64,000 nucleotides of DNA from CAYNSB01 sp964399625 (GCA_964399625.1 CAYNSB010000015.1:1-64000); one strand, 5' to 3'. Shown: positions 17,557-26,242, counted from the stretch's first letter. Translations and numbers: made by a program. Notes: a model not told the origin generated them from the sequence alone.

Positions 17557-19166
17557 GCCATCACGGAATCAGCACCGAGACTCACCCGGCGTGGGCAACC
17601 CTGCGGGATCGATGCCGCGCGCTGGGGCTTCACACCTGGCGGTGCGATGGGCACGGCAACCTGATCGAGGACGCGCCGGGCCCGGGGCTGCTGCCGCTCT
17701 GGCTGCACTCGGCTCCGGTGCGCACGGTCGTGGGCGATGCGGCCCGCGGATGGACCGGCGCGGAGCGTGCGGACGTGCTGGAGGTGGCGCCGGGCTTCTG
17801 GCTCATCCCGGTGCGCATCGAGCAGCGCCGGCGTCGGGTGGGCATGACGATCGCGGCGGCGCTGGGCCCTGAACTGCCCGAGCAGGCGATCTTTGAGCTC
17901 GGGTGCAGGGCGGCGGGGATCGACGCGATGTCCACCCGGGCCGCGCTCAAGAAGTGCCTCGCGTTCGATGCGCGGAGCGCCGGACGCAAGCGTGAGCTGC
18001 TGCAGTGGATGGCCGACGACCTGGGCGCGCTGACGGAGCACGAGTCGGCGATCAACGGGTTCACGCTCGAGCTGTCCCAGTCGTACGAGACGATCGATCT
18101 GCTGTACACGCTCGGGCGCTCGATGCGCGATCTGAGCGAGCCGGAGGCGTTCGTCGAGATGCTCTCGGCGCGCTTGCACGAGACGCTGCCCTTCGAGTGG
18201 CTCGTGGTGCAGCTGCTGTCGCATCCGCGGTCCCTGGGCCCGTTGTCGGGGCGGGGCAGCGCGCACGGGCGGTGCCCGCTCTCGACCGAGGCCCGCGCCC
18301 GCCTGGCGGATCGCGTGAGCGCGGACCTCCAGCGGGAACGGCGCACGCTGGTGCTGTCCGTGGAGGAGGCGGGCGACGCGCGCGTGATGGCGCAGGGCGT
18401 GTACATCGGGGACATGCTCGTGGGCATGATGGCGTGCGGCGATCGCAAGGGCGACGATCCGCAGGTCTCGAGCTACGACATGCAGCTGATCGAAGCGGCG
18501 GCGGCGTTCGCGGGCGCGTTCCTGGAGAACGCCCGTCTCTACCGCGACCAGCGCGCGATGTTCCTGGGCTCGGTGCGGGCGCTGAGCGCGGCGATCGATG
18601 CGAAGGACCGGTACACGCAGGGCCACTCGGAGCGCGTGGCGCACCTTGGGGCGCTTCTGGCGCGTTCCATGAACGACCCCACGCTGCCCGCGGATCGGGT
18701 GCACCTCTCGGGGCTCTTGCACGATGTGGGCAAGATCGGCGTGCCCGAGGCGGTGCTGTGCAAGGCGGGGCGCCTGACGGACGAGGAGTTCGCGCAGATC
18801 AAGCGGCACCCGCAGATCGGGCACGACATCCTCAACGGCATCCCGCTGCTCGCGGACGTTCTGCCCGGCGTGCTGCACCACCACGAGCGCTGGGACGGCA
18901 AGGGATACCCGCACGGGTTGTCGGGCGAGGCGATCCCGCTCATCGCGCGTGTGCTGGGCATCGCGGACACGTTCGACGCGATGAGTTCCAACCGCGCGTA
19001 CCGCCCGGCGCTCCCGCGGGCGAGGGTGCTCGAGGAGATCGAGCGTTGCGCGGGCGGGCAGTTCGATCCCACGCTCGCGAGGCGGTTCATCACGCTCGAC
19101 TTCTCGCAGTACGACGCGATGGTCGCGACGCACGCGGTGCAGCAGGCGTATCCCGCGGCGGCGTGA
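17553..19166 (+). CDS. GAF and HD-GYP domain protein (cyclic-di-GMP phosphodiesterase candidate)
   Basis: A 537-residue cytoplasmic protein. The first 180 residues show no known domain; a GAF-like region spans about 185-330, and an intact HD-GYP domain spans about 345-520. HD-GYP residues visible are HSERVAHLG, LLHDVGKIGVPE, RHPQIGHDIL, LHHHERWDGKGYP and ADTFDAMSSNRAYR, so metal ligands and the GYP motif are complete. Such enzymes hydrolyse cyclic-di-GMP to pGpG/GMP. The GTG start overlaps the stop of the receiver gene, so the pair acts like a split RpfG-type response regulator. The pilus/secretion cluster begins convergently 40 bp downstream. No transmembrane helix is seen. Confidence 0.9.
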   Translation: MSHHGISTETHPAWATLRDRCRALGLHTWRCDGHGNLIEDAPGPGLLPLWLHSAPVRTVVGDAARGWTGAERADVLEVAPGFWLIPVRIEQRRRRVGMTIAAALGPELPEQAIFELGCRAAGIDAMSTRAALKKCLAFDARSAGRKRELLQWMADDLGALTEHESAINGFTLELSQSYETIDLLYTLGRSMRDLSEPEAFVEMLSARLHETLPFEWLVVQLLSHPRSLGPLSGRGSAHGRCPLSTEARARLADRVSADLQRERRTLVLSVEEAGDARVMAQGVYIGDMLVGMMACGDRKGDDPQVSSYDMQLIEAAAAFAGAFLENARLYRDQRAMFLGSVRALSAAIDAKDRYTQGHSERVAHLGALLARSMNDPTLPADRVHLSGLLHDVGKIGVPEAVLCKAGRLTDEEFAQIKRHPQIGHDILNGIPLLADVLPGVLHHHERWDGKGYPHGLSGEAIPLIARVLGIADTFDAMSSNRAYRPALPRARVLEEIERCAGGQFDPTLARRFITLDFSQYDAMVATHAVQQAYPAAA

Positions 19167-19205
19167 GCCATCGAGACACCGGGCAACGACGGCGCACCGA
19201 CGGGA

Positions 19206-20483
19206 TCACGGATCGACGATTTGCGCCCAGGTGCCCGCGGCGGGGACCATCTGCACCGTCTTGGTGTACCCCATGGGCGGGTTGGTGAAGAGCGTCGGGT
19301 CGTAGTTGATCTGTGGGTTGTCGGTGATCTTGACGGAGGCGGTGGCGTCCGTTGAGTCGACCATGATCGCGCCATCCACGCGCGAGGGGCCGGAGATCAG
19401 CAGTTTGCCGCGGACGTGGATGAGCCCGCAGATCTTGCTGGGATAGGAGTCGGTGGTGTTGGAATTGGTCACGCCGTTGTAGGGCATGCCCGGCGGGTTG
19501 AAGTTCGGGTTGCTGTTGTTGCTCTCTTGCAGCATCTTCCCGGCGGAGCCATCGAAGGTGAGGGAAAGGCTCCCTTCGACGATGAGCACCGGATAGTCCG
19601 ATCGGGCGGGGGACATGAACACGCTGCTGGAGATGGTGACCGTTCCCGAGCCACGGATGACGAGCGTGCCGAGCAGTCGCATTTCCTGGATGGTGACGGC
19701 GGCGCTGCCGGCGTTGTAGACGTAGAGCCCGTCGGGGTCACCCGCGCCGTACGGATTCACGCCCGGCCCGAGCGCACAGCGCTGGATCTGGCCCGCGCCC
19801 GGAGAGATGATCGTGCCCAGCGCGGCGTACATGGGGATGGGGTCCGAGGGTGGCGCGCTGAGGGCGTTCTGCGGGAGGCTCGTCGTGCCGGTCACGTTGC
19901 CCGTGCCCAGTTTGAGGAGCGTTTCCAGACTTCCCGACAGCGTGCCGTTCACGGTGAGCGATGTGCCAATCTGAGTGGGCGCGCCGGTGAGGGAGAGGGT
20001 GTTGCCCAGGGCGATTGAACCACCGCCAGAGGACGCGATCCCGTACCGAAGTTGGTTGAGTGGCGTGCCGACCGGATTGAGCTGGACCTGGAACTTCTGG
20101 CGTGCGTTGCCCGCGGTGCCGATGCCGCACACGAGCACGGGATCGGTGGGACGGTTCGTGAGATCGCCGTCGATGGGATCGGAGGCGACGATCTTGCTTG
20201 TGCCGGTGGGCATGGCGATCGTGCCGGCGATGCCGGTGTTCGTGGCGGCTGCGGCGGTGTACGTCACCCGCCAGCTGGTCTGGTTGTCGTTGATCCAGTT
20301 GGCGCCCAGCTCGACGGCGGAGATGGCGTTGAGGCGTGCCTGGGCGATGTCGCCCAGGTTGGACGCGGAGCGGCGCTGGACGCGCATCGCGGCCATTGCG
20401 GCGAGTCCGATGACGGAGACGAGCATCGAAACGCCCAGAACGGCGACGTAGACGCCGGCGCGACGCGTGGGGGCGGATCTCAT
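19206..20483 (-). CDS. GspK/PilX-like pilus assembly protein
   Basis: A 425-residue protein with one N-terminal hydrophobic helix (residues about 10-33, GVYVAVLGVSMLVSVIGLAA) preceded by basic residues and without the FTLIE signature. This is the layout of PilX/GspK-type components in planctomycete clusters. The mature part begins with an alpha helix (RSASNLGDIAQARLNAISAV) and then is Thr/Ser/Gly-rich and beta-prone, including segments like those of polymer-forming bactofilin or parallel beta folds (GTLVIRGSGTVTISSSVFM). It is the last gene of the pseudopilin unit and overlaps the GspI-like gene by 4 nt (ATGA). Its exact equivalent in model systems cannot be settled from sequence alone. Confidence 0.66.
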   Translation of the reverse strand: MRSAPTRRAGVYVAVLGVSMLVSVIGLAAMAAMRVQRRSASNLGDIAQARLNAISAVELGANWINDNQTSWRVTYTAAAATNTGIAGTIAMPTGTSKIVASDPIDGDLTNRPTDPVLVCGIGTAGNARQKFQVQLNPVGTPLNQLRYGIASSGGGSIALGNTLSLTGAPTQIGTSLTVNGTLSGSLETLLKLGTGNVTGTTSLPQNALSAPPSDPIPMYAALGTIISPGAGQIQRCALGPGVNPYGAGDPDGLYVYNAGSAAVTIQEMRLLGTLVIRGSGTVTISSSVFMSPARSDYPVLIVEGSLSLTFDGSAGKMLQESNNSNPNFNPPGMPYNGVTNSNTTDSYPSKICGLIHVRGKLLISGPSRVDGAIMVDSTDATASVKITDNPQINYDPTLFTNPPMGYTKTVQMVPAAGTWAQIVDP

Positions 20484-20983
20484 CGCGTCACCGCCTGCGT
20501 GCGGACCGCGGTCTGCGACTCGAGGAGTCGGTTGTTCTTGTACACGTTGACGGTGATGAGCTTGGCGGTGGTGGCGCTTCCAGAGGGCGTGGTAGGGACC
20601 GTCGGGCTCACCCAGGAGACAGTGACGTACCACTTCCAGGAGGCGTCCGCGAGGGCGTTGCCGGCGCGGTCCTTGGGATTGGACTGTCGATACTCGGCGT
20701 AGTCGTCAACATCGTTGAAGAGAGAGCGATCGGTCTCGCCCGAGTCCGGGCCCAGCGGGGCGCTGGCGCCGGCGGTTGGATCGGCGAAGTTCTGATCGCA
20801 GATCTCGGCCATGAGGACCGAGGCGAGGGCCTGGGCCCTGGCGCGGTCCACGGAGTCCGCAAGGCCCGCGCGGGAGGTGCTCACGAGCTTCATGACAGCG
20901 CCGAGCATCACGGAGATGATGAGCATCGAGGCGAGGACCTCGATCATGGTGAAGGCGCGGGGATGGCGAGAGTGTCGGGTCAT
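20480..20983 (-). CDS. GspI-like minor pseudopilin
   Basis: A 167-residue protein. The prepilin leader is MTRHSRHPRA (Ala at -1), then FTMIEVLASMLIISVMLGAV with Glu5 of the mature form and the E-V-L-x-S/A pattern of GspI/PilV-type minor pseudopilins. The rest contains a short helical stretch and a beta region ending TVNVYKNNRLLESQTAVR. It has 4-nt overlaps with the genes on both sides (ATGA upstream and downstream), so it is translated as part of a tight operon. Minor pseudopilins form the tip complex that primes the pseudopilus of type II secretion or a type IV pilus. Confidence 0.75.
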   Translation of the reverse strand: MTRHSRHPRAFTMIEVLASMLIISVMLGAVMKLVSTSRAGLADSVDRARAQALASVLMAEICDQNFADPTAGASAPLGPDSGETDRSLFNDVDDYAEYRQSNPKDRAGNALADASWKWYVTVSWVSPTVPTTPSGSATTAKLITVNVYKNNRLLESQTAVRTQAVTR

Positions 20984-22107
20984 GGGCCGGGGATTGCGGG
21001 CTCGTTGAGGGCCTCGATTCCTTGGACGATCCTGGTGCCGTCGGAGGTTGTCGCGCTGGCCGTGAAGTTCCCGAGGGTGTAAGTGGTCACTGCGCTCGTG
21101 GAGCTCTGGGGGTATTGGTACTTGGCGTAGACGACCATCGGGGCGGAGTTTCGCGTTGTGTTGGAGTTTGGGAGCCAGGTGATGCCCCCGTTCGATGTGG
21201 TGAGCAGCACGGGCCCGCCGGGGTGGCTGACGGAGTCCGACAGGTAGGTCAGTCGCGCGTTGCCGGTGCTGGACGCGCTGCTGCTGACCTGCACGACCAG
21301 TTCTCCCATCGATGCGTTGGAGAAGACGACGCCGTTCATCGTGAAGTCCACCCATCCGCCGGCGGGCGAGAGCGCGGTGGCGGCGACGCTCGCCTGTGAA
21401 CCGACCATGGTGCCCAGTGTGGTTCCCGCGCCGGTGCTCGATTCGTTGTACACGCCGACGAGAACGTTACCGCTCGTGCTGGTCTGCTTGAGCTGGAGCG
21501 AGATGCGGGTGATCTCCAGACGGTTGATGCCCGCCTGGGCCAGGCTCACCTGGAACATCTGGTTGGCCCACGCGGTCGTCGAGAGTGACGCGAAGGTCGT
21601 GCTCGGCGTGCTGCCGGACCAACCGTTCCAGCTCCAGAGGGTGATCTCGCCCGAATCGATCTGCGTGGACGTCGTGACGTTGCTCGTCGTGGAGCGCTTG
21701 CTGTAGTTGAGCGCGAAGGCCGAGAGGGGCGGGGAGACGTTGGTCCAGCCCGCGGCGTTGAAGTTGCGCTGCAGCGTGCCGCCCGGCGCGCCGCTCCATT
21801 GGTAGGCGATGGTGTCGTCCACGCCGTCGCCCGTGCGATCGGGGACGGTGAACGTGATGCTCGTTGGCGTCGCGACAGAAACGTTCTTGGCGCTGGCGAG
21901 TTCGGCGAGGAGCGAGTCGATCGCGCCGGCGGCACCGTCGCGGGCGTCGGTCGCGGTGGCGTTCGCTGGAATCGCCTTTGACGCGAGCAGGACGACCGAC
22001 GTGAGGGCGAGGAGGAGGACCGAGGAGATCGCGACGCTCGTGACGATCTCGACGAGGGTGAAGCCTCGCGTCGTTCGTGCACGGCGTTGGGTCGTTCCTC
22101 GTGTCAA
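20980..22107 (-). CDS. GspJ/PilW-like minor pseudopilin
   Basis: A 375-residue protein. After the leader MTRGTTQRRARTTRG comes FTLVEIVTSVAISSVLLLAL with Glu at mature position 5; the E-I/V-x-x-S-x-A-I pattern fits GspJ/PilW. It is nearly twice the length of typical GspJ: between about residues 140 and 300 there is a beta-rich insertion (NRLEITRISLQLKQTST, GGWVDFTMNGVVFSNA) that looks like a choice-of-anchor or carbohydrate-type beta sandwich. The start is TTG at 22107 with a GGAG site; no ATG or GTG gives a sensible leader. It is separated by 36 nt from the GspH-like gene and overlaps the next by 4 nt. Confidence 0.74.
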   Translation of the reverse strand: MTRGTTQRRARTTRGFTLVEIVTSVAISSVLLLALTSVVLLASKAIPANATATDARDGAAGAIDSLLAELASAKNVSVATPTSITFTVPDRTGDGVDDTIAYQWSGAPGGTLQRNFNAAGWTNVSPPLSAFALNYSKRSTTSNVTTSTQIDSGEITLWSWNGWSGSTPSTTFASLSTTAWANQMFQVSLAQAGINRLEITRISLQLKQTSTSGNVLVGVYNESSTGAGTTLGTMVGSQASVAATALSPAGGWVDFTMNGVVFSNASMGELVVQVSSSASSTGNARLTYLSDSVSHPGGPVLLTTSNGGITWLPNSNTTRNSAPMVVYAKYQYPQSSTSAVTTYTLGNFTASATTSDGTRIVQGIEALNEPAIPGP

Positions 22108-22143
22108 TCCGATCTCCGATTGGCGTGCCGCTCCGGGCGGGCG

Positions 22144-22635
22144 CTAGTTCTGGGTGATGCTCGTGTTGCCCGCGGCGTCCATGGTGACGGTTCGCACGAC
22201 GGACCCGGACTGGAGTCGGATCACGCCCGCGGTGACGGGCGTGCCGTACCCATCGAAGCTGGCCTGAGTGAATCCACCGAAGTCCACGCCGCGAAGCGTG
22301 GCGCGGTAGGGCTCCTGGGTGAGGTCCACCGCGTAGAGCCCGCCCGAGCCGTCGAGGGCGCGCATGCCCGAGATCGAGTACCCGGTGGCGTTGAAGATGA
22401 TGAGCTTGGACTGGCTGCGCTGGCGGGCCCAGGTCGCGGCGAGTTTGAGGTCCTGGGCCACGCGCCGGGCGGCGGCGTCGGCGCGATAGTTCGCGACGGA
22501 GCGGCCATAGCGGGGCCAGATGATGGCGCTGGCGATCGCCATGATGGCGATGGCGAGGACGAGCTCGATGAGCGTGAACGCGCGACGGTGCTCGGCACGC
22601 TGACGCGATCTCGAGTTGGGCGCGCCTGAGATCAT
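22144..22635 (-). CDS. GspH/FimT-like minor pseudopilin
   Basis: A 163-residue protein from the ATG at 22635. The leader ends HRRA and is followed by FTLIELVLAIAIMAIASAI, Glu5 present; the residues after it (RYGRSVANYRADAAARRVAQDLK) and SKLIIFNATGYSISG are like GspH/FimT, which contain a helix then a beta sandwich. The start is uncertain: in-frame ATGs at 22725 and 22740 would give leaders over 50 residues, the latter overlapping the gspG stop. I prefer 22635 because an 11-bp hairpin at 22661-22698 occupies the intervening stretch. The ribosome site for 22635 is weak. Confidence 0.72.
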   Translation of the reverse strand: MISGAPNSRSRQRAEHRRAFTLIELVLAIAIMAIASAIIWPRYGRSVANYRADAAARRVAQDLKLAATWARQRSQSKLIIFNATGYSISGMRALDGSGGLYAVDLTQEPYRATLRGVDFGGFTQASFDGYGTPVTAGVIRLQSGSVVRTVTMDAAGNTSITQN

Positions 22636-22660
22636 CGCGAGTGGGGCCCCGTGAAAGGCA

Positions 22661-22698
22661 AAGGCCACGGAGGTCGTCCTGACCTGGTCCGTGGCCTT
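22661..22698 (-). terminator. Hairpin between gspG-like and gspH-like genes, possible partial terminator
   Basis: A perfect 11-bp stem (22661-22671 with 22688-22698) with a further 4-bp inner pairing, followed on the minus strand by a T-rich but broken tail. Located 42 bp after the gspG stop. It could reduce transcription of the minor pseudopilins relative to the major one, or stabilise the 3' end of the gspG message. Confidence 0.55.
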
Positions 22699-22739
22699 GG
22701 TTCGCGTGTTCGTTGCGGGCGTCATCCCGCCGATCCTCA

Positions 22740-23222
22740 TCAATAGCTGATGTACGTCTTGCCGCTGGCGTCGCTGCCGTCGGAGTTGGCCCAGATGTCG
22801 CCCGTGCTGGCGTCGTAGAACCAGCCGACGGAACCGGTGCCGGTGTAGGCGCGGGAGCCGGTGGTGCCCGTCGCGATGCCCGTCGAGCCCTTCTTCGATC
22901 CGGTGGGGACCGGGGGGATCGCGCGGATGTACGGGCCGTAGATGAACGTGGTGTCCTTGGTCGCCTGGACGTTGCCCTTGCCGTCGGAGTAGCCCGTGAG
23001 CGCGGTGGGCATGTTGGCGAACGTCGGGTAGATGCCGTTCTCCGTCTGGAACAGATCCAGGGCGGCGCGAAGCTGCGAGAGGTTCGCGATGAGCGCGCTG
23101 TCGCCGGCGCCGGCGGCGCCGCGGCTCATGCGCGGAATCGCGATCGCGCCGATGATCCCGATGATCACGACGACGATGACGAGCTCGATGAGGCTGAACG
23201 CGCGAGAACGTGTTGCGTGCAT
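22740..23222 (-). CDS. Major pseudopilin, GspG-like
   Basis: A 160-residue protein. The leader MHATRSRA is followed by FSLIELVIVVVIIGIIGAIAI and then PRMSRG, which is the GspG/PilA-type start with Glu5. The C-terminal half has the GspG pattern: LRAALDLFQTENGIYPT, then YIRAIPPVP, then GSVGWFYDASTGDIWANS, similar to the W-x-Y-x-x-x-x-G region with a calcium site in pseudopilins. It is the first gene of the pseudopilin unit: start 23222 with AGAGGAT site, 135 bp downstream of the PilP-like gene. Should polymerise into the pseudopilus that drives substrates through the secretin. Confidence 0.88.
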   Translation of the reverse strand: MHATRSRAFSLIELVIVVVIIGIIGAIAIPRMSRGAAGAGDSALIANLSQLRAALDLFQTENGIYPTFANMPTALTGYSDGKGNVQATKDTTFIYGPYIRAIPPVPTGSKKGSTGIATGTTGSRAYTGTGSVGWFYDASTGDIWANSDGSDASGKTYISY

Positions 23223-23357
23223 GTGAGAATCCTCTGGTGCGCGCGGCTCTTGCCGGACGCATCAGAGTCATCGGTCGCTTGAAGCGGCGACTTCAGCGGC
23301 GTGTGACGGCGCTTCCCCGTTTGTGGAGAGTGCGGACGACGCTCCGGTGCCCTTGCG

Positions 23358-23885
23358 CTATCGAGGGCCCGACGTCTTGAGGAGCTTCTTGGGTCGTGTG
23401 AGGGTGACGCGCTCGCCGTCGCGCTCAAAGTGCGCTCCCTCGTCGCTGATGGCGACGAGCGTGAACTCCCCGAGCGTTTGCCCAACCCGGATCGCCTCGC
23501 CATCGATCAGGGCCGTGCCACCCTTATCGGTCGTGACGATCGCGGTGAGCTTGTGCTGCTGGCGGAAGAGTTCGGCCTTCGTGGAGCCGCGCGGCGATGC
23601 GTCTTCGCTCGACGCGTTAGGGTCGAAGGCGTCCTTGGGTGGGGCGGCGGGAAGCAGTTCGGCGGCGCTCTTCAAGCGCTCGGCGAGCGAGGGCCCCGCG
23701 CTCGCGGGCGCTCGGCGGGCCGGAGCGGCGCCGGGCGAAGCCTTGGGCGCGACGAGCAGCGGCTCGGGCGGCGCGGAGTCGGCGCGAGCGCCCTGAGGCT
23801 GCATGAACGTGCGATCCACGATCAGGGCCAGAAGCCCCAGACCGAGAATGGCGGCGTAGACCTTGCGTTCCCCTGTGAGTTTCAC
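23358..23885 (-). CDS. PilP/GspC-like inner-membrane protein
   Basis: A 175-residue protein from the GTG at 23885: one N-terminal helix (VYAAILGLGLLALIVDRTF, residues about 9-27), a Pro/Ala linker to about residue 110, then a small beta domain with KLTAIVTTDKGGTALIDGEA, IRVGQTLGEFTLVAIS and VTLTRPKK. This is the HR/PilP-type pattern (x-A-I-x-G-G-x-x-A-x-I-x-G-x-x-x-x-x-G-x-x-x-x) that contacts the secretin in type II secretion and type IV pili. It stands last after PilM, PilN and PilO-like genes, exactly where PilP sits. The GTG lacks a clear ribosome site and the start is 37 nt after the PilO stop, so the N-terminus is somewhat uncertain. Confidence 0.72.
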   Translation of the reverse strand: MKLTGERKVYAAILGLGLLALIVDRTFMQPQGARADSAPPEPLLVAPKASPGAAPARRAPASAGPSLAERLKSAAELLPAAPPKDAFDPNASSEDASPRGSTKAELFRQQHKLTAIVTTDKGGTALIDGEAIRVGQTLGEFTLVAISDEGAHFERDGERVTLTRPKKLLKTSGPR

Positions 23886-23922
23886 GGGAGGATTAGGCGA
23901 ATCGCGCGCACGCCCGGCAAGG

Positions 23923-24504
23923 TCACGGCGTCTTTTTTCCGCGCGTCGGTGCCGACGGCGCCGCCGGCTGGGTGAACCACAACAGGTCGAACGAGAACGT
24001 GGCCTTGGTGACCGGCGGTTCGGGCTTGGCGCGGAGATCGAACGAGGCGACGCCCACGTCCGGGAATCGCTCGTGCATGGCTCTAAGGAAGTTGGCGGCG
24101 GTCTGGTAGGTGCCGACGCCCGAGATACGGATCGGCACCGCGGTGTACTTGGGGCCCGGCGCGGGCTCGCCCGGCTTGATCGCGTCCAGGCGCAGGCCGG
24201 CGTCCAGGGCGAGGCGCGTGAGCGTATCGACCCGTCCGTTGACGTCCGCGGCGTGGCCGAGGCGGACGTCGCGTGCGGCGAGTTCCTGTCGCAGACGCGC
24301 GACACGGGCCTCGGTGGTCTGCACTTGCTCCTCAAGTGTGCGGAGCTCTTCGCGTCGATTCGTGAGTTCGTCGCGGGCTCGATCCCGCGCGGCTCGCGCC
24401 TCGACGAGCGGGTTCACGCCCAGCGCCCACCAGACGATGGCGAGCAGGGCGATGGCCCCCGCGCCGGCGCTATCGACCTTCCACACGGGCTTCCAGGTCG
24501 TCAT
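23923..24504 (-). CDS. pilO: PilO-like inner-membrane assembly protein
   Basis: A 193-residue protein with one membrane helix near the N-terminus (AGAGAIALLAIVWWALG, residues about 13-29), a coiled coil (ARAARDRARDELTNRREELRT..., about 37-75) and a ferredoxin-like C-terminal domain containing YTAVPIRISGVGTYQTAANF. This is the architecture of PilO/GspM, which pairs with PilN/GspL on the periplasmic side of the platform. The ATG overlaps the stop of the PilN-like gene (ATGA). The SG-x-Y-x-x-x-x-x-F pattern is especially typical of PilO. Confidence 0.84.
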   Translation of the reverse strand: MTTWKPVWKVDSAGAGAIALLAIVWWALGVNPLVEARAARDRARDELTNRREELRTLEEQVQTTEARVARLRQELAARDVRLGHAADVNGRVDTLTRLALDAGLRLDAIKPGEPAPGPKYTAVPIRISGVGTYQTAANFLRAMHERFPDVGVASFDLRAKPEPPVTKATFSFDLLWFTQPAAPSAPTRGKKTP

Positions 24505-25103
24505 GGCTGCATCTCCCCGGCGGGGTCCGTCATCGCGCACTCGATGCGGAACGAGAGGAGTTCGCGGCCCTGCGCGCTGGTCCGCATCGTGTCCACCAGG
24601 TTCACCCGCTCGAAGACGTGGGTGCTCTCGAGATCCACCGCGAAGTCCGTGGCTGACTTGGGATCCTCGACGAGCCCCTGGATGGTGAGCACGAATCGCC
24701 CCACACGCCCCTTGGGCGCCGAGGCGGCGTCGCTCTTGGCGATCGCGAGCGTGCACGCGGTGAGGGTGGCGCGCCCGCCGCCCTGCTGCGCGAGCAGGTT
24801 GAGCAGCAGGCCCCAGTCCGGCAGATCGCTGACGGCGTCGAGGGCGCGGCGCGCGGCGTCGGCCTCGACGAGCGACGCTTGGACCTTGGCCTGCTCCCGC
24901 TTGGCGTCGGCGAGGCGTCGCTCCGCGCGCTCGAGGTCCTCCGCGAGCCCGCCGAGTCCGACATCCCAGAGCCCCGAGAGCCAGAGGTAGCTGGCAAAGA
25001 GCGACATGGCGGTGAGGGTCGCCGCGACGGCCCAGCGGCGCGTGCGCACGCGGATGCGGCGCTCGCGGACGCAGGTCTCGGGCAAAAGGTTGATGGCGAT
25101 CAT
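24501..25103 (-). CDS. pilN: PilN-like inner-membrane assembly protein
   Basis: A 200-residue protein starting MIAINLLPE, the conserved N-terminal INLLP motif by which PilN binds PilM. A membrane helix lies at about 25-47 (WAVAATLTAMSLFASYLWLSG), then a coiled coil (about 55-85) and a ferredoxin-like domain with VGRFVLTIQGLVEDPKSATDF and ELLSFRIECAM. The INLLP motif makes the assignment secure. It overlaps PilM upstream and PilO downstream by 4 nt each. It links the cytoplasmic PilM ring to the periplasmic PilO/PilP layer. Confidence 0.88.
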   Translation of the reverse strand: MIAINLLPETCVRERRIRVRTRRWAVAATLTAMSLFASYLWLSGLWDVGLGGLAEDLERAERRLADAKREQAKVQASLVEADAARRALDAVSDLPDWGLLLNLLAQQGGGRATLTACTLAIAKSDAASAPKGRVGRFVLTIQGLVEDPKSATDFAVDLESTHVFERVNLVDTMRTSAQGRELLSFRIECAMTDPAGEMQP

Positions 25104-26242
25104 GCCGCGGCCTCCGATGGGTAGAGCGCCAGCCCGCACGCGGTGGTCAGCCCCGCGTCGTGACAATCGAGGTCCCGGGCCGAAGCCTCCCGCTCCGGAT
25201 CGGTGCGTGCGAGGCCCATGGGACGGAGGACGCGCATCGCCTCGGGTTGGATGGGAAGTCGCGCGCGGATGGCTTCGAGAAACCCGGTCGCCTCCAGCGC
25301 GGCGCCGCACAGGAACATCCCGACGAGCGGCACGGGATAGCGGTGCGCGGTGTACGACGACGCCGCGGCAATCTCGGTCGCGAGCGTGTCGGCGTGCTCG
25401 CGCAGCACAAGGGCGATCTCGCCGGCGAGCATCGCGGAGACATCGACCTCTCCCGACAGGCCACCCGGGCGCAGCAAATGGTCCACGATGTCCGACGGGA
25501 GTTGCGTGAGTTCGGCGAGGCGGGCGCGCATCGCATCGAGGCCGATGCCGGCGATCGATCGCTCGTAGACGACCTGAACACTGGTCCCTTCGAGGCGGGC
25601 GACAACGAGGAGCGCTCCGCTCTCGCCGACATCCAGGACGATCGCGGCGGAGGGCTCGGGCGTGGAGCCCACCATCTCCTGGCACACGCGCGCGAGGCTC
25701 CAGCAGCGGGCGTCGATCGCGGCGAGCGTCAGCCCGGCGTCCTCGAAGGCGCGGGACCAGTCCTGGGCCTCGCGCTCCACGAGGCCCGCGACCATCGCGT
25801 GCGTCGAGTCTGCGGACCCGGCGCGGGCGGGCGACGCGATCTCCCAGAGCTGCGTGCGCAGAGCGCCGGGCTCCTGGCGGTTCATACGGGCCAACTCCGC
25901 CGCGGCGATCTGCGGCAGCGGCGCGCCCGAGGAGCGAGGGGGCAGCTCGAGCGTCGCGATCATCACGCGATCGTCGGGAGCGGCCAGGACCACGTCGCGC
26001 CCTTGGAATCCGTGGCGGCTCAGGACGCGCGCGATGTGCGCCACCTCCGCGGAGGTCATGGCGTCGGTCGACGCCGTGGCGTCCTTGGGCTGGCGGGCGA
26101 TCGCCGAGCGCGGGAACCGGACCGACGCGGCGAGGGTGCGGCCCGCGCGACCGAACCGCCACTGAGCCGCGGCGATCGATGTTGGGGACATCTCGAGGCC
26201 GATGGGGGAGAACACCCGTCGCGTGGAGACCGATCGATTCAC
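25100..26242 (-). CDS. pilM: PilM-like actin-fold protein
   Basis: A 380-residue protein with the FtsA/PilM actin-like layout. It has IGLEMSPTSIAAAQW for the first phosphate loop, LAAPDDRVMIATLELP for the segment after it, IVLDVGESGALLVVARLEG for the second phosphate loop and LCGAALEATGF for the adenosine region. The loops are a little degenerate (Ser/Thr replaced), which is not unusual in type II secretion GspL-type cytoplasmic domains. It should bind the PilN N-terminus. The GTG start at 26242 overlaps the gspF stop (GTGA) and its own stop overlaps pilN (ATGA). Confidence 0.82.
   Translation of the reverse strand: MNRSVSTRRVFSPIGLEMSPTSIAAAQWRFGRAGRTLAASVRFPRSAIARQPKDATASTDAMTSAEVAHIARVLSRHGFQGRDVVLAAPDDRVMIATLELPPRSSGAPLPQIAAAELARMNRQEPGALRTQLWEIASPARAGSADSTHAMVAGLVEREAQDWSRAFEDAGLTLAAIDARCWSLARVCQEMVGSTPEPSAAIVLDVGESGALLVVARLEGTSVQVVYERSIAGIGLDAMRARLAELTQLPSDIVDHLLRPGGLSGEVDVSAMLAGEIALVLREHADTLATEIAAASSYTAHRYPVPLVGMFLCGAALEATGFLEAIRARLPIQPEAMRVLRPMGLARTDPEREASARDLDCHDAGLTTACGLALYPSEAAA

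Noticed and set aside
17214..19133. Minus-strand open frame of 639 codons
   Set aside because: Shadow of the HD-GYP gene; sequence is Arg/His-rich and has no domain pattern.
22636..22740. Upstream extension of the GspH-like protein to 22725 or 22740
   Set aside because: It would give a leader over 50 residues and would place a strong hairpin in coding sequence; kept as an alternative but not preferred.
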